64,000 nt of DNA from Roseiarcus sp963761435 (GCA_963761435.1 CAVXHJ010000018.1:56495-120494), one strand, 5' to 3'; positions 47,548-56,445 are shown, counted from the stretch's first letter. A program made the numbers and translations. The notes: generated from the letters alone by a model not told the origin.

Positions 47548-48414
47548 ATGGCCAGGCTGAGGCCGCTCGCCGCCGCTTGGTTCTTCGCCGCCTTCTGCGA
47601 ATGGGCTGACGCCGCCGACCTGCCGCCGGCGCCGTCCCTTCCTTCATCCGAGGCCGCGGCCGCGGAGTTCAGCGGCTGGTACCTGCGCGGAGATTTGGGC
47701 GTCGGGGTCAATTCGACGGGGCCGGAGCTGCGGATCGCTCCCGGCCCGATCGCCCCCGCTCTGGCGGATGGGTTTCACCCAAGCGCTGCGAGCCAAGGGT
47801 TCGCCAAGACGACGCTGTCGCCGTTCGGCATGGTCGATTTCGGCGCCGGCTACCAGTTCAACGGCTGGCTCCGCGCCGACGCGACGCTCGAATATCGCGC
47901 CGGCGCGCGCCTCCAGTCGCAGTATGCGCTGACCGATCCGGCTTCGCCTTATTTCGGCGGCCCGACGCAAGTCGGCGGGTCCTATCGCGCCGACGTCGCC
48001 TCGTTCGTGGGCCTCGTCAACGGCTATGCGACCCCCGGAACCTGGTATGGATTCGCCCCGTTCCTCGGCGCTGGCGTCGGTTTGGCCGACAACAGGGTTT
48101 CCGGCTTCGCCGACTCCTCAGGCGGCCGTTTCGCCAGCGGATCGAGGACCAGCTTCGCCTGGGCGCTGATGGCCGGCGTCGATTATGATGTCAGCCCGAA
48201 CCTGAAGCTTGAGTTCGGCTACCGCTACCTCAACTATGGCGCGATCGGCGCCGGCGGATCGAACTGCGTCACAGGCGGGAGCGGCGGGGTCTTCTCCGGT
48301 TGCGGCGTCGTCGCCAGCACGATCTCGTCGCGCAACAGACTGGCCTCCAACGATTTCAGGCTGGGTCTCATCTATTTGATCGGCGCCGCTCCGCCGTCAG
48401 TCGTCACACAGTAG
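47548..48414 (+). CDS. Outer-membrane beta-barrel protein (Omp25/31-like)
   Basis: This 288-residue protein has a signal peptide (LRPLAAAWFFAAFCEWADA) and alternating amphipathic strands. Barrel-type segments include SGWYLRGDLGVGVN near the N-terminus and LKLEFGYRYLNYG near the C-terminus. The family is widespread in rhizobia and Brucella. The ATG at 47548 lies behind AGGGGA; a GTG at 47542 is in frame. Confidence 0.8.
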   Translation: MARLRPLAAAWFFAAFCEWADAADLPPAPSLPSSEAAAAEFSGWYLRGDLGVGVNSTGPELRIAPGPIAPALADGFHPSAASQGFAKTTLSPFGMVDFGAGYQFNGWLRADATLEYRAGARLQSQYALTDPASPYFGGPTQVGGSYRADVASFVGLVNGYATPGTWYGFAPFLGAGVGLADNRVSGFADSSGGRFASGSRTSFAWALMAGVDYDVSPNLKLEFGYRYLNYGAIGAGGSNCVTGGSGGVFSGCGVVASTISSRNRLASNDFRLGLIYLIGAAPPSVVTQ

Positions 48415-48571
48415 TGAAGAGCCAGGCAGCCCGCATCGGATTTGCGGGCCCCTGCGCGGATTGCCTTCGGCCCTGGGTCGGCTTATTCCTCCGCGCCTCC
48501 CGTTTCGAGGCTCGCGCTCCGCGGTCCGCGCGGATGAAACGCAGAATCCGCCGAGGCTGCCGAAGAAAGTC

Positions 48572-49504
48572 ATGACCGACGCGACTGCGCCAAGGGCCGG
48601 GCTCATGCGATCGGCCTGGGCCAACCCAATCCTGCTGCTGGTCCTCACGACCCTGATCTGGGCCGGACATTCGATCGTCGGCCGGCTGGCGGTCGGCCAG
48701 ATCAGCCCGATGACCCTGACCTGCATGCGCTGGTTCCTGGCGCTCATCCCGATCCTTTTGGCGGCGCGCCCGGCGCTCAGGCGCGACTGGCCGATCTTGC
48801 GCGCAAACTGGCGCTATATGGCGGCGATGGGCGCGCTCGGCTACACCGGGTTCAACGCTCTCTTCTACGTCGCCGCCCATCGGACGACCGCGCTCAATCT
48901 CTCGATCATCCAGGGCGCGATTCCGGCGCTGGTGCTGATCGGCGCGCGGCTTTTCCTCGGCGCCCGGTTCACCGCGCTCCAGGCGCTCGGCGCGGTGACG
49001 ACGATGGCCGGCGTCGCGGCGATCGCCGCTCAGGGCGACCTCCACCGGCTCGAAGCGCTGGAGTTCAATGGCGGCGACGTGATGATGTTCATCGCCGCGG
49101 TTCTCTACGCGGGCTATACGATCGGGCTGCGCGAGCGCCCGCGCGTGTCCGGCCTGAGCCTGCTCGCCGGCATGGCCTTCGCCGCCTTTGTCACCTCCGT
49201 GCCGCTGATGATCTGGGAGATCGTTTCCGGCGGCTTCATCTGGCCGACCGCCGCGGGCTATGCGACTCTCGTCTATGTCGCGCTTGGGCCAGCCTTCGTG
49301 TCGCAGATCATGTTCATGCGCGGGGTCGAACTGATCGGGCCGGGCCGGGCGGGCGTGTTCGTCAATCTGGTTCCGGCGTTCGGCGCGATCATGGCGGTTC
49401 TCATCCTGGGCGAGCCGTTCGCGGCTTACCACGTCGTCGCGCTGATGCTGGTCATCGGCGGGATCGCCATCGCGCAGCAGCGCGCGGGCGCGGCCCGGAA
49501 CTGA
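48572..49504 (+). CDS. EamA/DMT-family transporter
   Basis: This protein of about 310 residues has ten hydrophobic spans arranged as two EamA repeats. The first repeat includes NPILLLVLTTLIWAGHSIVG, and the second includes GPGRAGVFVNLVPAFGAIMA. Substrates of this group are metabolites or amino acids and cannot be predicted here. An ATG at 48605 is an alternative start. Confidence 0.85.
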   Translation: MTDATAPRAGLMRSAWANPILLLVLTTLIWAGHSIVGRLAVGQISPMTLTCMRWFLALIPILLAARPALRRDWPILRANWRYMAAMGALGYTGFNALFYVAAHRTTALNLSIIQGAIPALVLIGARLFLGARFTALQALGAVTTMAGVAAIAAQGDLHRLEALEFNGGDVMMFIAAVLYAGYTIGLRERPRVSGLSLLAGMAFAAFVTSVPLMIWEIVSGGFIWPTAAGYATLVYVALGPAFVSQIMFMRGVELIGPGRAGVFVNLVPAFGAIMAVLILGEPFAAYHVVALMLVIGGIAIAQQRAGAARN

Positions 49505-49531
49505 AACGCACTCGAAAAGGAGGAGATCGAC

Positions 49532-50197
49532 ATGGCCTGGATTGAACTGAAACCGGAAGGCGCGGGGCCCATTCGGGCCTGGCGCGCCGATCCGAGCGGG
49601 CGCCCGCGCGGCGGGGTGGTCGTCGTGCAGGAGATTTTCGGCGTCAATTCGCATATCCGCGCCGTCACCGACCGGTTCGCCGCGGAGGGTTACCTCGCCG
49701 TCGCGCCGGCGATCTTCGAGCACGTCGAGAAGGGCTTCGACGTCGGCTACGACGCGCAATCGAGGGAGCGCGGCATGGCGATCATGGGCAAGGTCGACCG
49801 CGAGCAGATGCCGCGCGACGTCGCCGCCGCCGTCGAGGTCGCCAAGGAAGGCGGCAAGGTCGCGGTGGTCGGCTTCTGCCTCGGCGGCACGGTCGCCTGG
49901 GGGGCGGCAGGCCGGCTCTCGGGCTTGAGCGCCGCCGTCGGCTATTACGGCGGGGGCATTATCGGTCTCAAGGATCTGAAGCCGCGCGTCCCCACGCTCC
50001 TGCATTTCGGCGACAAGGACCAGCACATCCCGATTTCCGGGGTGAAGGAGGTCGCGGCCGCCCACCCGGAGGTCGAGGTCCACATCTACCACGCCGATCA
50101 CGGCTTCAACTGCGACCAGCGCGAGAGCTACGACAAGCCGAGCGCCGATCTCGCCTGGACCCGCACGCTCGCGTTTCTCCGCAAGCATCTCGGATAA
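49532..50197 (+). CDS. Dienelactone hydrolase family protein
   Basis: This 221-residue alpha/beta hydrolase has the nucleophile motif GFCLGG (Cys), acid-region GDKDQHIP and catalytic histidine segment YHADHGFNCD. Classical members open dienelactone in chloroaromatic breakdown, but most genomic copies have no known substrate and no aromatic pathway genes are nearby. GGAGGAG precedes the ATG. Confidence 0.88.
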   Translation: MAWIELKPEGAGPIRAWRADPSGRPRGGVVVVQEIFGVNSHIRAVTDRFAAEGYLAVAPAIFEHVEKGFDVGYDAQSRERGMAIMGKVDREQMPRDVAAAVEVAKEGGKVAVVGFCLGGTVAWGAAGRLSGLSAAVGYYGGGIIGLKDLKPRVPTLLHFGDKDQHIPISGVKEVAAAHPEVEVHIYHADHGFNCDQRESYDKPSADLAWTRTLAFLRKHLG

Positions 50198-50207
50198 AGC
50201 GCGCGCC

Positions 50208-50337
50208 CAAGCCCGGCGGAAGCCGGGCCAAGTCCGCGGGAAGCCGGGCCAAGTCCGCGGGAAGCGGAGCAAAGGACGGCGGAAGGCTATCCAAGCTTTT
50301 GTCTTCCGCGAATTGAGGCTTTTCAGGGCGTTAGGGT
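50208..50337 (+). repeat. Dispersed repeat, copy D, with tandem units
   Basis: At least two exact units GGAAGCCGGGCCAAGTCCGC are followed by variants and then the core CTTCCGCGAATTGAGGCTTT and TCAGGGCG, matching copy C. It begins immediately after the dienelactone hydrolase stop. Confidence 0.55.
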
Positions 50338-50448
50338 CGACTTGCCCGGAATTTTCGCTCTCCTCTGTTCTGGCCGCGGCCCGGCCATGGGGGAGGGGCC
50401 GATCGACTATTATTTACCACGGATTCTGATTTTCGTAAAGAGATCGTT

Positions 50449-50743
50449 GGCTCTTATGGCGTTATGTGTTGGTCGACCGGTTTACTGTTCGTTCGTCGAA
50501 CCCTTGCCGTCATGGCCGGGCTTGTCCCGGCCATCCACGCCGGGCCGCCGCAAGAACGAGTTCCGCCTCGGCGCGACCGGCAGGAAGGCGGACGGTCGCA
50601 AGGCTTTTCGCGCTTGCCTGCGTAGATGCGCTGGGCCTTCGTGGATGGCCGGGACAAGCCCGGCCATGACGCCTTGATGGCGCCGTCCGCCGCCTCCGCC
50701 ATGCTCCCGATTCCTTCCCCACAACAGTCAACGCGATAAGAGC
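50449..50743. mobile_element. 295-bp MITE, copy 2, with 9-bp target duplication
   Basis: This has the same element length as 1051-1345, in inverted orientation, and differs at about four bases by eye. GAGATCGTT is repeated exactly at 50440-50448 and 50744-50752. No transposase is encoded. The near identity of the two copies suggests recent movement. Confidence 0.85.
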
Positions 50744-50814
50744 GAGATCGTTAATTCGGTGTCGCTGGCACACGATATGTCCGGTTTAGGTAGCGCACGA
50801 TCTGTCCGGTGGTA

Positions 50815-50886
50815 ATTCGGTGACACTTTCATATTTCCCTATAAAACGTGAGTAAGATAACGGGATATATGCAAATGTCACCGTAT
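50815..50886. mobile_element. 72-bp element with imperfect 24-bp terminal inverted repeats
   Basis: The left end ATTCGGTGACACTTTCATAT and the right end, read inward on the other strand as ATACGGTGACATTTGCATAT, match at 20 of 24 positions over the full arms. Their CGGTGACA...CATAT core is shared with the terminal repeats of the six elements at 51941-53718. It is too short to encode anything. Confidence 0.55.
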
Positions 50887-51169
50887 TCCACCGTATTCCC
50901 ACCATATTCCATATTCATCGTATTCCTTCTATCAGCCGTCGAACGCTGTCCGTGACAACGCGGGGTAGAGCCCGCTTCCCAAATCGCGGAAGTCGCGCCG
51001 CTTCCTCGTTCATGAGGAGCGCTGAAGCCGCAACTCGAAGGACATTCCAGCAGCGAAGCGCGCGCACCCAATTGCAGCGCGCGCTAAAGCGTCAGACCGC
51101 AGAAGCGCTGAAACACTGGCGTTTGCGCATCGCGCCTCGACTCGAAAATGAGTGGCTGGCGCAGGTCGC

Positions 51170-51199
51170 ATTATTTCGTATCGACTGATACGAAATAAT
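51170..51199. other. Perfect AT-rich hairpin upstream of tetR
   Basis: ATTATTTCGTATC and its exact complement form 13-bp arms around GACT. The AT content is strikingly high for this genome. The surrounding 50887-51295 has no gene that I can support. It could be a terminator, a cruciform or a regulator site. Confidence 0.5.
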
Positions 51200-51292
51200 G
51201 AAGAACGCCGGGCGCCACGTCTGGCGGCCGCGGATCAACAAGACCTGATATCAGGGTCGGCCCGGTCTGTTGCATAGGAGGCGATCGCTGGT

Positions 51293-51306
51293 ATAGTGAC
51301 CACTAT
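51293..51306. promoter_or_regulatory. Inverted repeat overlapping the tetR start, likely operator
   Basis: ATAGTG and CACTAT form perfect arms around AC, covering the GTG (51296) and ATG (51305) start candidates. TetR proteins commonly bind such short dyads at their own promoter. Confidence 0.5.
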
Positions 51307-51916
51307 GAAACTACTGGCCGGCCGGCGCCGAAAATCGGGGCGCCCGTTGTCGTTCGACCGCGAGGCGGCCCTGGATAAGGCCATGCTCATGTTCTGGCGC
51401 CACGGCTATGAAGGGACTTCGCTCGCCGAGCTCACCGAGGCGATGGGCGTGACGCCGCCTAGCGTCTACGCCGCTTTCGGCGACAAGAAGCACCTCTTTC
51501 TCGAGGCGGTCGACCGCTATCTTTCGGGTCCGGTCCCGCGCGACGAGATTGTCCGCGACGCGCCCACGGCGCGGGAGGCGGCCTCGCGGCTCCTGGCCGC
51601 CGCCGCGGCGGCCTTCGCCGGAGAGGACAGGCCTTCCGGCTGTCTCGTGGCGACCGCGACCGCAAGCTGTTCGGCGGCCTCGGCCGACGTGCAGGGAGAC
51701 CTCATGGAGATCCGGCGCGCGCTCGAGGCGCGCCTGCGCGACAAGATCGAGGACGCGATCGCGACCGGCGAGCTCAAGCCGGAAACCGACGCCGAGGCGC
51801 TTGCCGGCCTGATCATGGCGGTGATCCAGGGCCTGTCGTCGCTCGCCCGCGACGGCGCGAGCCGGGCCAAGCTGACGGCGACCGCCGCAGCCGCGATGCG
51901 CGCCTGGCCGGAATAG
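51296..51916 (+). CDS. TetR-family transcriptional regulator
   Basis: This protein of about 206 residues has a TetR helix-turn-helix at the N-terminus (LDKAMLMFWRHGYEGTSLAE, then MGVTPPSVYAAFGDKKHLF) and a helical ligand-binding domain. AGGAG lies about 15 nt before the GTG at 51296; the ATG at 51305 is the alternative. The last roughly 30 codons (through SRAKLTATAAAAMRAWPE) are duplicated several times downstream as part of a tandem array. No regulated partner gene is evident next to it. Confidence 0.88.
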   Translation: MTTMKLLAGRRRKSGRPLSFDREAALDKAMLMFWRHGYEGTSLAELTEAMGVTPPSVYAAFGDKKHLFLEAVDRYLSGPVPRDEIVRDAPTAREAASRLLAAAAAAFAGEDRPSGCLVATATASCSAASADVQGDLMEIRRALEARLRDKIEDAIATGELKPETDAEALAGLIMAVIQGLSSLARDGASRAKLTATAAAAMRAWPE

Positions 51917-53720
51917 AATTGCGCGCGCTCCGGCGGCTCTTATCGGTGACACATGCATATTTGTCTGAAATGGAATAGAGGATCTCGCGGGCGCCGCCAC
52001 CAGCGATCGCACTGTTGGCTTGTCTTGAACGACGAGGATCAACCGATAAATCCGATAATCCAGGCCCTCGCGTTTCGGCCTCGGTCTCCCGGCGCGGTCG
52101 GCGGCCGCACACCGTCCACTCCGTAGGGCGTGGTTTATTGCAGATTTTATAGCAAATATGCATGTGTCACCGATATCTCACCGATATCCAGGGCCTGTCG
52201 TCGCTCGCCCGCGACGGCGCGAGTCGCGCCAAGCTGACGGCGACCGCCGTAGCCGCGATGCGCGCCTGGCCGGAATAGACTTGCGCGCTCCGACGGCTCT
52301 TATCGGTGACAGATGCATATTTGTCTGAAATGGAATAGAGGATCTCGCGGGCCGCCACCGGCGATCGCACTGTCGGCTTGTCTTGAAGCGATCCGAGTGA
52401 TCCAGGCCTCGCGTTTCGGCGTCGGTCTCCCGGCGCGGTCGGCGGCCGCCCACCGTCCACTCGGGTAGGGCGTGGTTTATTTCAGCTTTTATAGCAAATA
52501 TGCATGTGTCACCGATATCTCCACCGATATCCCGCTCCGCGACGGCGCGAGCCGGGCCGAGCTGACGGCGACTGCCGTAGCCGCGATGCGCGCCTGGCCG
52601 GAATAGAATTGCGCGCTCCGACGGCTCTTATCGGTGACAGATGCATATTTGTCTGAAATGGAATAGAGGATCTCGCGGGCGCCGCAGCGATCCCACTGTT
52701 GGCTTGTCTTGAACGACGAGGATCAACCGATAAATCCGATAATCCAGGCCCTCGCGTTTCGGCGCGGTCGGCGGCCGCCCACCGTCCACTCGGTAGGGCG
52801 TGGTTTATTGCAGACTTTATGGCAAATATGCATGTGTCACCGATATTGCGATATCCGTCCGCAGCCGCTATGCGCGCCTGGCCTCTTATCGGTGACACAT
52901 GCATATCATCTGAAATGGAATAGAGGGTTTCGCGGTCGCGCGTCCACCGTTGGCTTGTCGAGAAATCGATCGCCTCGCGTTTCGGCGTCGATCTCCCGGC
53001 GCGGTCGGCCGCCGCCCACCGTCCACTCGGGTAGGGTCATATGCATGTGTCACCGATATCCCGCTCCGCGACGGCGCGAGCCGCGCCAAGCTGACGGCGA
53101 CCGCCGCAGCCGCGATGCGCGCCTGGCCGGAATAGAATTGCGCGCTCCGACGGCTCTTATCGGTGACACATGCATATTTGTCTGAAATGGAATAGAGGAT
53201 CTCGCGGGCGCCGCCACCGGCGATCGCACTGTCGGCTTGTCTTGAACGACCGATAAATCCGATAATCCAGGCCCTCGCGTTTCGGCCTCGGTCTCCCGGC
53301 GCGGTCGGCGGCCGCCCACCGTCCACTCGGGTAGGGCGTGGTTTATTTCAGATTTTATGGCAAATATGCATGTGTCACCGATATCCCGCTCCGCGACGGC
53401 GCGAGCCGGGCCGAGCTGACGGCGACTGCCGCAGCCGCGATGCGCGCCTGGCCGGAATAGACTTGCGCGCTTCGACGGCTCTTATCGGTGACACATGCAT
53501 ATTTGTCTGAAATGGAATAGAGGATCTCGCGGGCGCCGCCACCGGCGATCGCACTGTTGGCTTGTCTTGAACGACGAGGATCAACCGATAAATCCGATAA
53601 TCCAGGCCCTCGCCTTTCGGCGTTGGTCTCCCGGCGCGGTCGGCGGCCGCCCACCGTCCACTCGGGTAGGGCGTGGTTTATTGCAGCTTTTATAGCAAAT
53701 ATGCATGTGTCACCGATATC
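51825..53720. repeat. Tandem array: six copies of tetR 3' end plus TIR element
   Basis: After the genuine tetR end, the segment containing GACGGCGCGAGCCG, AAGCTGACGGCGAC and GCGATGCGCGCCTGGCCGGA plus the stop TAG recurs at about 52176-52298, 52518-52628, 52846-52886 (truncated), 53059-53157 and 53384-53482. Each is followed by a TIR element: 52299-52517, 52629-52845, 52887-53058, 53158-53383 and 53483-53718. The unit is about 325-340 bp, except for the third repeat copy, which is shortened to about 213 bp. Copies differ by point changes and small deletions (elements 172-236 bp). No gene lies in 51917-53759 apart from these tetR-tail copies. Confidence 0.85.
51941..52175. mobile_element. TIR element 1 of the tetR-tail array
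   Basis: This is 235 bp with perfect 23-bp terminal inverted repeats; the outer 20 bases are TATCGGTGACACATGCATAT. It begins 25 bp after the tetR stop. The interior, with an ACCGATAAATCCGATAATCC segment, has no coding capacity that I can support. Confidence 0.75.
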
Positions 53721-53759
53721 CCCGGCGCTCCGCGGACCGGCGGCGCGCGCCAGCGCCCG

Positions 53760-54737
53760 CTATTGTTCCGCAAACGCCCATTGCGCGATGATGTACTGCA
53801 CATCGCCTTCGTCCACGCCCTTGGCGAACAGGTACACGTCCCAAAGCGCAGCCCCATCCGCGAGGTCGTTGATCAGGACGCCCGTCGCCGCCAAAGCGGC
53901 GTTGGTCCGAAATCCGGGAACCTTGTTCCAACCCGGTGCGACGCTCCCGCCTGCGAGGTTGGTTTCGTAACCCTGGAAGTAAATGTCGTTGTTGCGACCC
54001 GTCGCGAACAGCGCGTAAGTCGCGCCCGGGATGGAATTTCCGGCGAGCCCCACGTCAGTCGAACCGCCGTAATCCTGCCACCCTTGCGATTCCGGGGGCT
54101 GACTGTCGGTCGGCAGGCCACAGTACCAAATCTTGTCATCGTCCAGACCCTTGGCGAAGAGGGTGTCCGAGCCGCCCAAGACCTCGGATGCGACCATGCA
54201 CAGACCAGCGTTCGTCCTGAAAATGTCTCCCGGAAAAGTCCCACCTGTAACCCTCAGCCGCGTCCACTCGCCAGCCGGCGGGTTCGGGCTGACCCAGATG
54301 TGCCCGGACAGACCGACCAGATAGAGAGCGCTGTTTCCGACGCAGAGCGGATAGTTTGTCTTCGCCCCGTGCACGGGCTTCCACGTAGGATTCCATGCGC
54401 GGCCGTCGGGGCTTGAATTGACATAAACCTGCCCATCTTCCGCCGACGCGTAGAGGTATAGGCTTCCGTCAATCAGGGATTGTGTCGCACAAACCCCAAC
54501 CGTGGTCTGGATGTTAGCCCCCGGGCCAATACCGGGAACCCCCGTCCAACCGAGCCAGACCCCGGCTGCAACGTCGAAATAATTGACAAACACGCCCTTG
54601 TCCAAACCCGTAAGAGCAAGGCCAACTTGCCCGTTCAGCGAGAATGCGGCGAGGCCGACATTCGTCGTCAGCCCCGGAAGTTTGCTCCAGGAAGACCAAG
54701 TCGGGCCGCCCAGAACGACTGGGATCGTGGGTCCCAT
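53760..54737 (-). CDS. Six-bladed beta-propeller lectin-like protein
   Basis: This 325-residue protein is built from about six repeats of 45-60 residues. Each starts with a Trp in a context such as WSKLPGLTTNVGLAA, WTGVPG, WKPVHGAKTNYPLCV, WQDYGGSTDVGLAGN or WNKVPGFRTNAALAATG and continues with a strand pair such as LYLVGLSGHIWV or YALFATGRNNDIYFQGY. This resembles tachylectin/PLL-type propeller lectins that bind fucosylated or other glycans. There is no signal peptide. It stands alone next to the repeat island and seems less GC-biased than its neighbours, suggesting acquisition. Sugar binding is inferred. Confidence 0.7.
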   Translation of the reverse strand: MGPTIPVVLGGPTWSSWSKLPGLTTNVGLAAFSLNGQVGLALTGLDKGVFVNYFDVAAGVWLGWTGVPGIGPGANIQTTVGVCATQSLIDGSLYLYASAEDGQVYVNSSPDGRAWNPTWKPVHGAKTNYPLCVGNSALYLVGLSGHIWVSPNPPAGEWTRLRVTGGTFPGDIFRTNAGLCMVASEVLGGSDTLFAKGLDDDKIWYCGLPTDSQPPESQGWQDYGGSTDVGLAGNSIPGATYALFATGRNNDIYFQGYETNLAGGSVAPGWNKVPGFRTNAALAATGVLINDLADGAALWDVYLFAKGVDEGDVQYIIAQWAFAEQ

Positions 54738-54916
54738 GATCCACTCCAGTTCTTCTCAACTCTGGCGCGATTTTTTCTTGTCGCACAAAGCCGCTCGCCG
54801 CGCCGTGTGGCGCGATCGCCTGCGAGCTGACTATCCAATTCAGCACGATGACCTGACCCGCACAAGCTTCCAAATTCGCGCGTCGGGTCGCCAGCGCCCA
54901 GTCGAACAATCCCGCG

Positions 54917-56029
54917 TCATTGGTTCAAGAAGAAGCGCACCATGACGCGGGAGGCGTCCAGCCCGGCGCTTTGCGTGTAGCTGCCACGCGAATCGCCGCC
55001 GAACCATGCGTGGCCGCCGTCCTCGACGAGCCAGCGCTCGACGACCGGCCGGCCCTCCTCGTCCTTGAGCGCCGTGACCCTTGCTCGCCCGCCCCCGGCT
55101 TCGAAATCGCGATCGATCCTCTTGAGCCCGGGTGAGCCGCGCTCGGCCTCGGCCAGGATTCGTTCGCCGTTGTCCGGATGGACCGTCTGGTCGGCGCCGC
55201 CGTGAATGACGATCTTGCGGCGGCGGCCATCGTTGGCGCGCCCGGGCGAATCGACGGCGCCGTTTCCGTTCATCGCCGCGAAAGCCGAGGGAACGTCGTG
55301 CGCCGACCGATAAGGCAGGCCGGAGTGGACGCCGACGGCGGCGAAGACGTCGGGGTAGGTTGCCGACAGCACCTCGGCCATCGCGCCGCCGGCCGACAGG
55401 CCCGCGGCGAAAATCCGCTTGGCCCCGACGCCGAATTCCTTCGCCAGCGCCTCGGCGAGGCCAGCGAGTTTGGCCGGTTCGCCCGACCCCCGGCTCTGAT
55501 GCTTTTTGTCGAACCAGTTCCAGCAGCCGTTCGCATTGGCGCGGCGCGGCTGGTGCGGATAGGCGACGATGAGGCCGAACTCGTCCGCGAGCGCGTTCAT
55601 CCGCGTTCCAAGCGCGAAATCTTCCGGATTCTGGGTGCAGCCATGCAGCATGAGGACCAAAGCCAGGTTGCGTCGCTCATGATCGGGCGGGAGATAGAGC
55701 CGGTAGTCGAGGGAGCCGGCCGGGCCGCGATACGTGCGCTTGAGAAATCGTTCGCCGAGGTCCGGCGCCGGCTCGAGGCCCGGAGCGGGGGCCGGCGGCC
55801 TGGACGGCCGGACGCGAAGCGCGCGCAAGGTTTCGCCGAGCGGACGGCGCGGCGGCAGCGGAATGACCTTCGCGGATGGGCGGTCCGGGCGCGCGAGCCC
55901 CTCGCGCTCATCCGCAGGCGCGGCGTCGCCGGACAGAGCTTTGCGAATGAGAGCCGTCGCCGCCGTAAGGTCGGATTTCTTCACCAGCCCCAAAGCCTCG
56001 TTCATTACGTCGAGAACGCGATATTTCAT
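54917..56029 (-). CDS. PHB-depolymerase-type esterase
   Basis: This 370-residue alpha/beta hydrolase of the LpqC/PHB-depolymerase (esterase D-like) family has oxyanion-region LHGCTQNPEDFALGTRMN, nucleophile S212 in AAGLSAGGAMAEV and a C-terminal DGGHAWFGGDSRGSYT histidine segment. A Pro-rich linker occupies about residues 50-90, and no signal peptide is seen, so it is probably cytoplasmic. It follows the CopG-type gene by 20 bp in one operon. Confidence 0.85.
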   Translation of the reverse strand: MKYRVLDVMNEALGLVKKSDLTAATALIRKALSGDAAPADEREGLARPDRPSAKVIPLPPRRPLGETLRALRVRPSRPPAPAPGLEPAPDLGERFLKRTYRGPAGSLDYRLYLPPDHERRNLALVLMLHGCTQNPEDFALGTRMNALADEFGLIVAYPHQPRRANANGCWNWFDKKHQSRGSGEPAKLAGLAEALAKEFGVGAKRIFAAGLSAGGAMAEVLSATYPDVFAAVGVHSGLPYRSAHDVPSAFAAMNGNGAVDSPGRANDGRRRKIVIHGGADQTVHPDNGERILAEAERGSPGLKRIDRDFEAGGGRARVTALKDEEGRPVVERWLVEDGGHAWFGGDSRGSYTQSAGLDASRVMVRFFLNQ

Positions 56030-56049
56030 CGTTTTGTTCCTTGAGGGGG

Positions 56050-56445
56050 TCAGCGCAGGCGGCCGGCAAGCGCGGCCTTCACCTCCGCAGAAGCATGGAG
56101 GGCGCCGAGCACGGTGATCGATTCGATCGTCGCTCTCGCGAGATCGGGCGTGACGTCGTCGGCGATGACGGCCAGGCCCAGCACGCGGATATTGAGCCGC
56201 TCGCCCGCCGCCCGAACCGCCTCGAGGTCCTGGCGGGCGAAAGTCCGCAGGCCCAGTTCAAGCGTGAGCCGCTGGGCCGCCTTCCTCGCGATATCCGCCT
56301 GGCCCGCGAGCTGATTGCGGATCGCGGTGCGGATGAAGTCGGAGCGGTTGGAATAGAACCCGTCGCGCACCAGGAGGTCGATCGAGCCAAGATCGACGAA
56401 ACCAAGGTTGATCGTGAGCTTCTCGCTGTCGGGCGGCTTCGCCAA
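56050..56445 (-). CDS. CopG-family (ribbon-helix-helix) regulator
   Basis: This protein of about 131 residues has an RHH domain at the N-terminus (KLTINLGFVDLGSIDLLV, then YSNRSDFIRTAIRNQL) and a C-terminal domain with NIRVLGLAVIADDVTPDLA. This form is often found next to PHB-type esterases in rhizobia. The TTG at 56445 is my start: AGGA lies 9 nt before it and the protein then begins AKPPDSEK. It probably represses the esterase operon through repeats just upstream. Confidence 0.72.
   Translation of the reverse strand: MAKPPDSEKLTINLGFVDLGSIDLLVRDGFYSNRSDFIRTAIRNQLAGQADIARKAAQRLTLELGLRTFARQDLEAVRAAGERLNIRVLGLAVIADDVTPDLARATIESITVLGALHASAEVKAALAGRLR

Noticed and set aside
50758..50820. Possible IS end fragment with TGTCCGGTTT- and TGTCCGGTGG-like segments
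   Set aside because: Two TGTCCGG motifs resemble repeated IS-end boxes, but there is no partner end, target duplication or transposase remnant; too weak to call.
50952..51188. 78-codon plus-strand frame before tetR
   Set aside because: It has no ribosome-binding site or recognisable family, is Arg/Gln-rich, and its stop lies inside the AT-rich hairpin; it could be a small gene but cannot be supported.
52886..53654. Minus-strand frames through the tandem array with repeated peptide segments such as ILYSISDKYACVTDKSRRSA
   Set aside because: The repeated peptides only reflect the repeated DNA. The frames differ between units because of indels and lack start signals.
51825..53720. Possible CRISPR-like or integron cassette array
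   Set aside because: The spacers are copies of the tetR end rather than unique sequences, repeats are over 170 bp, and no integrase or cas gene is nearby.
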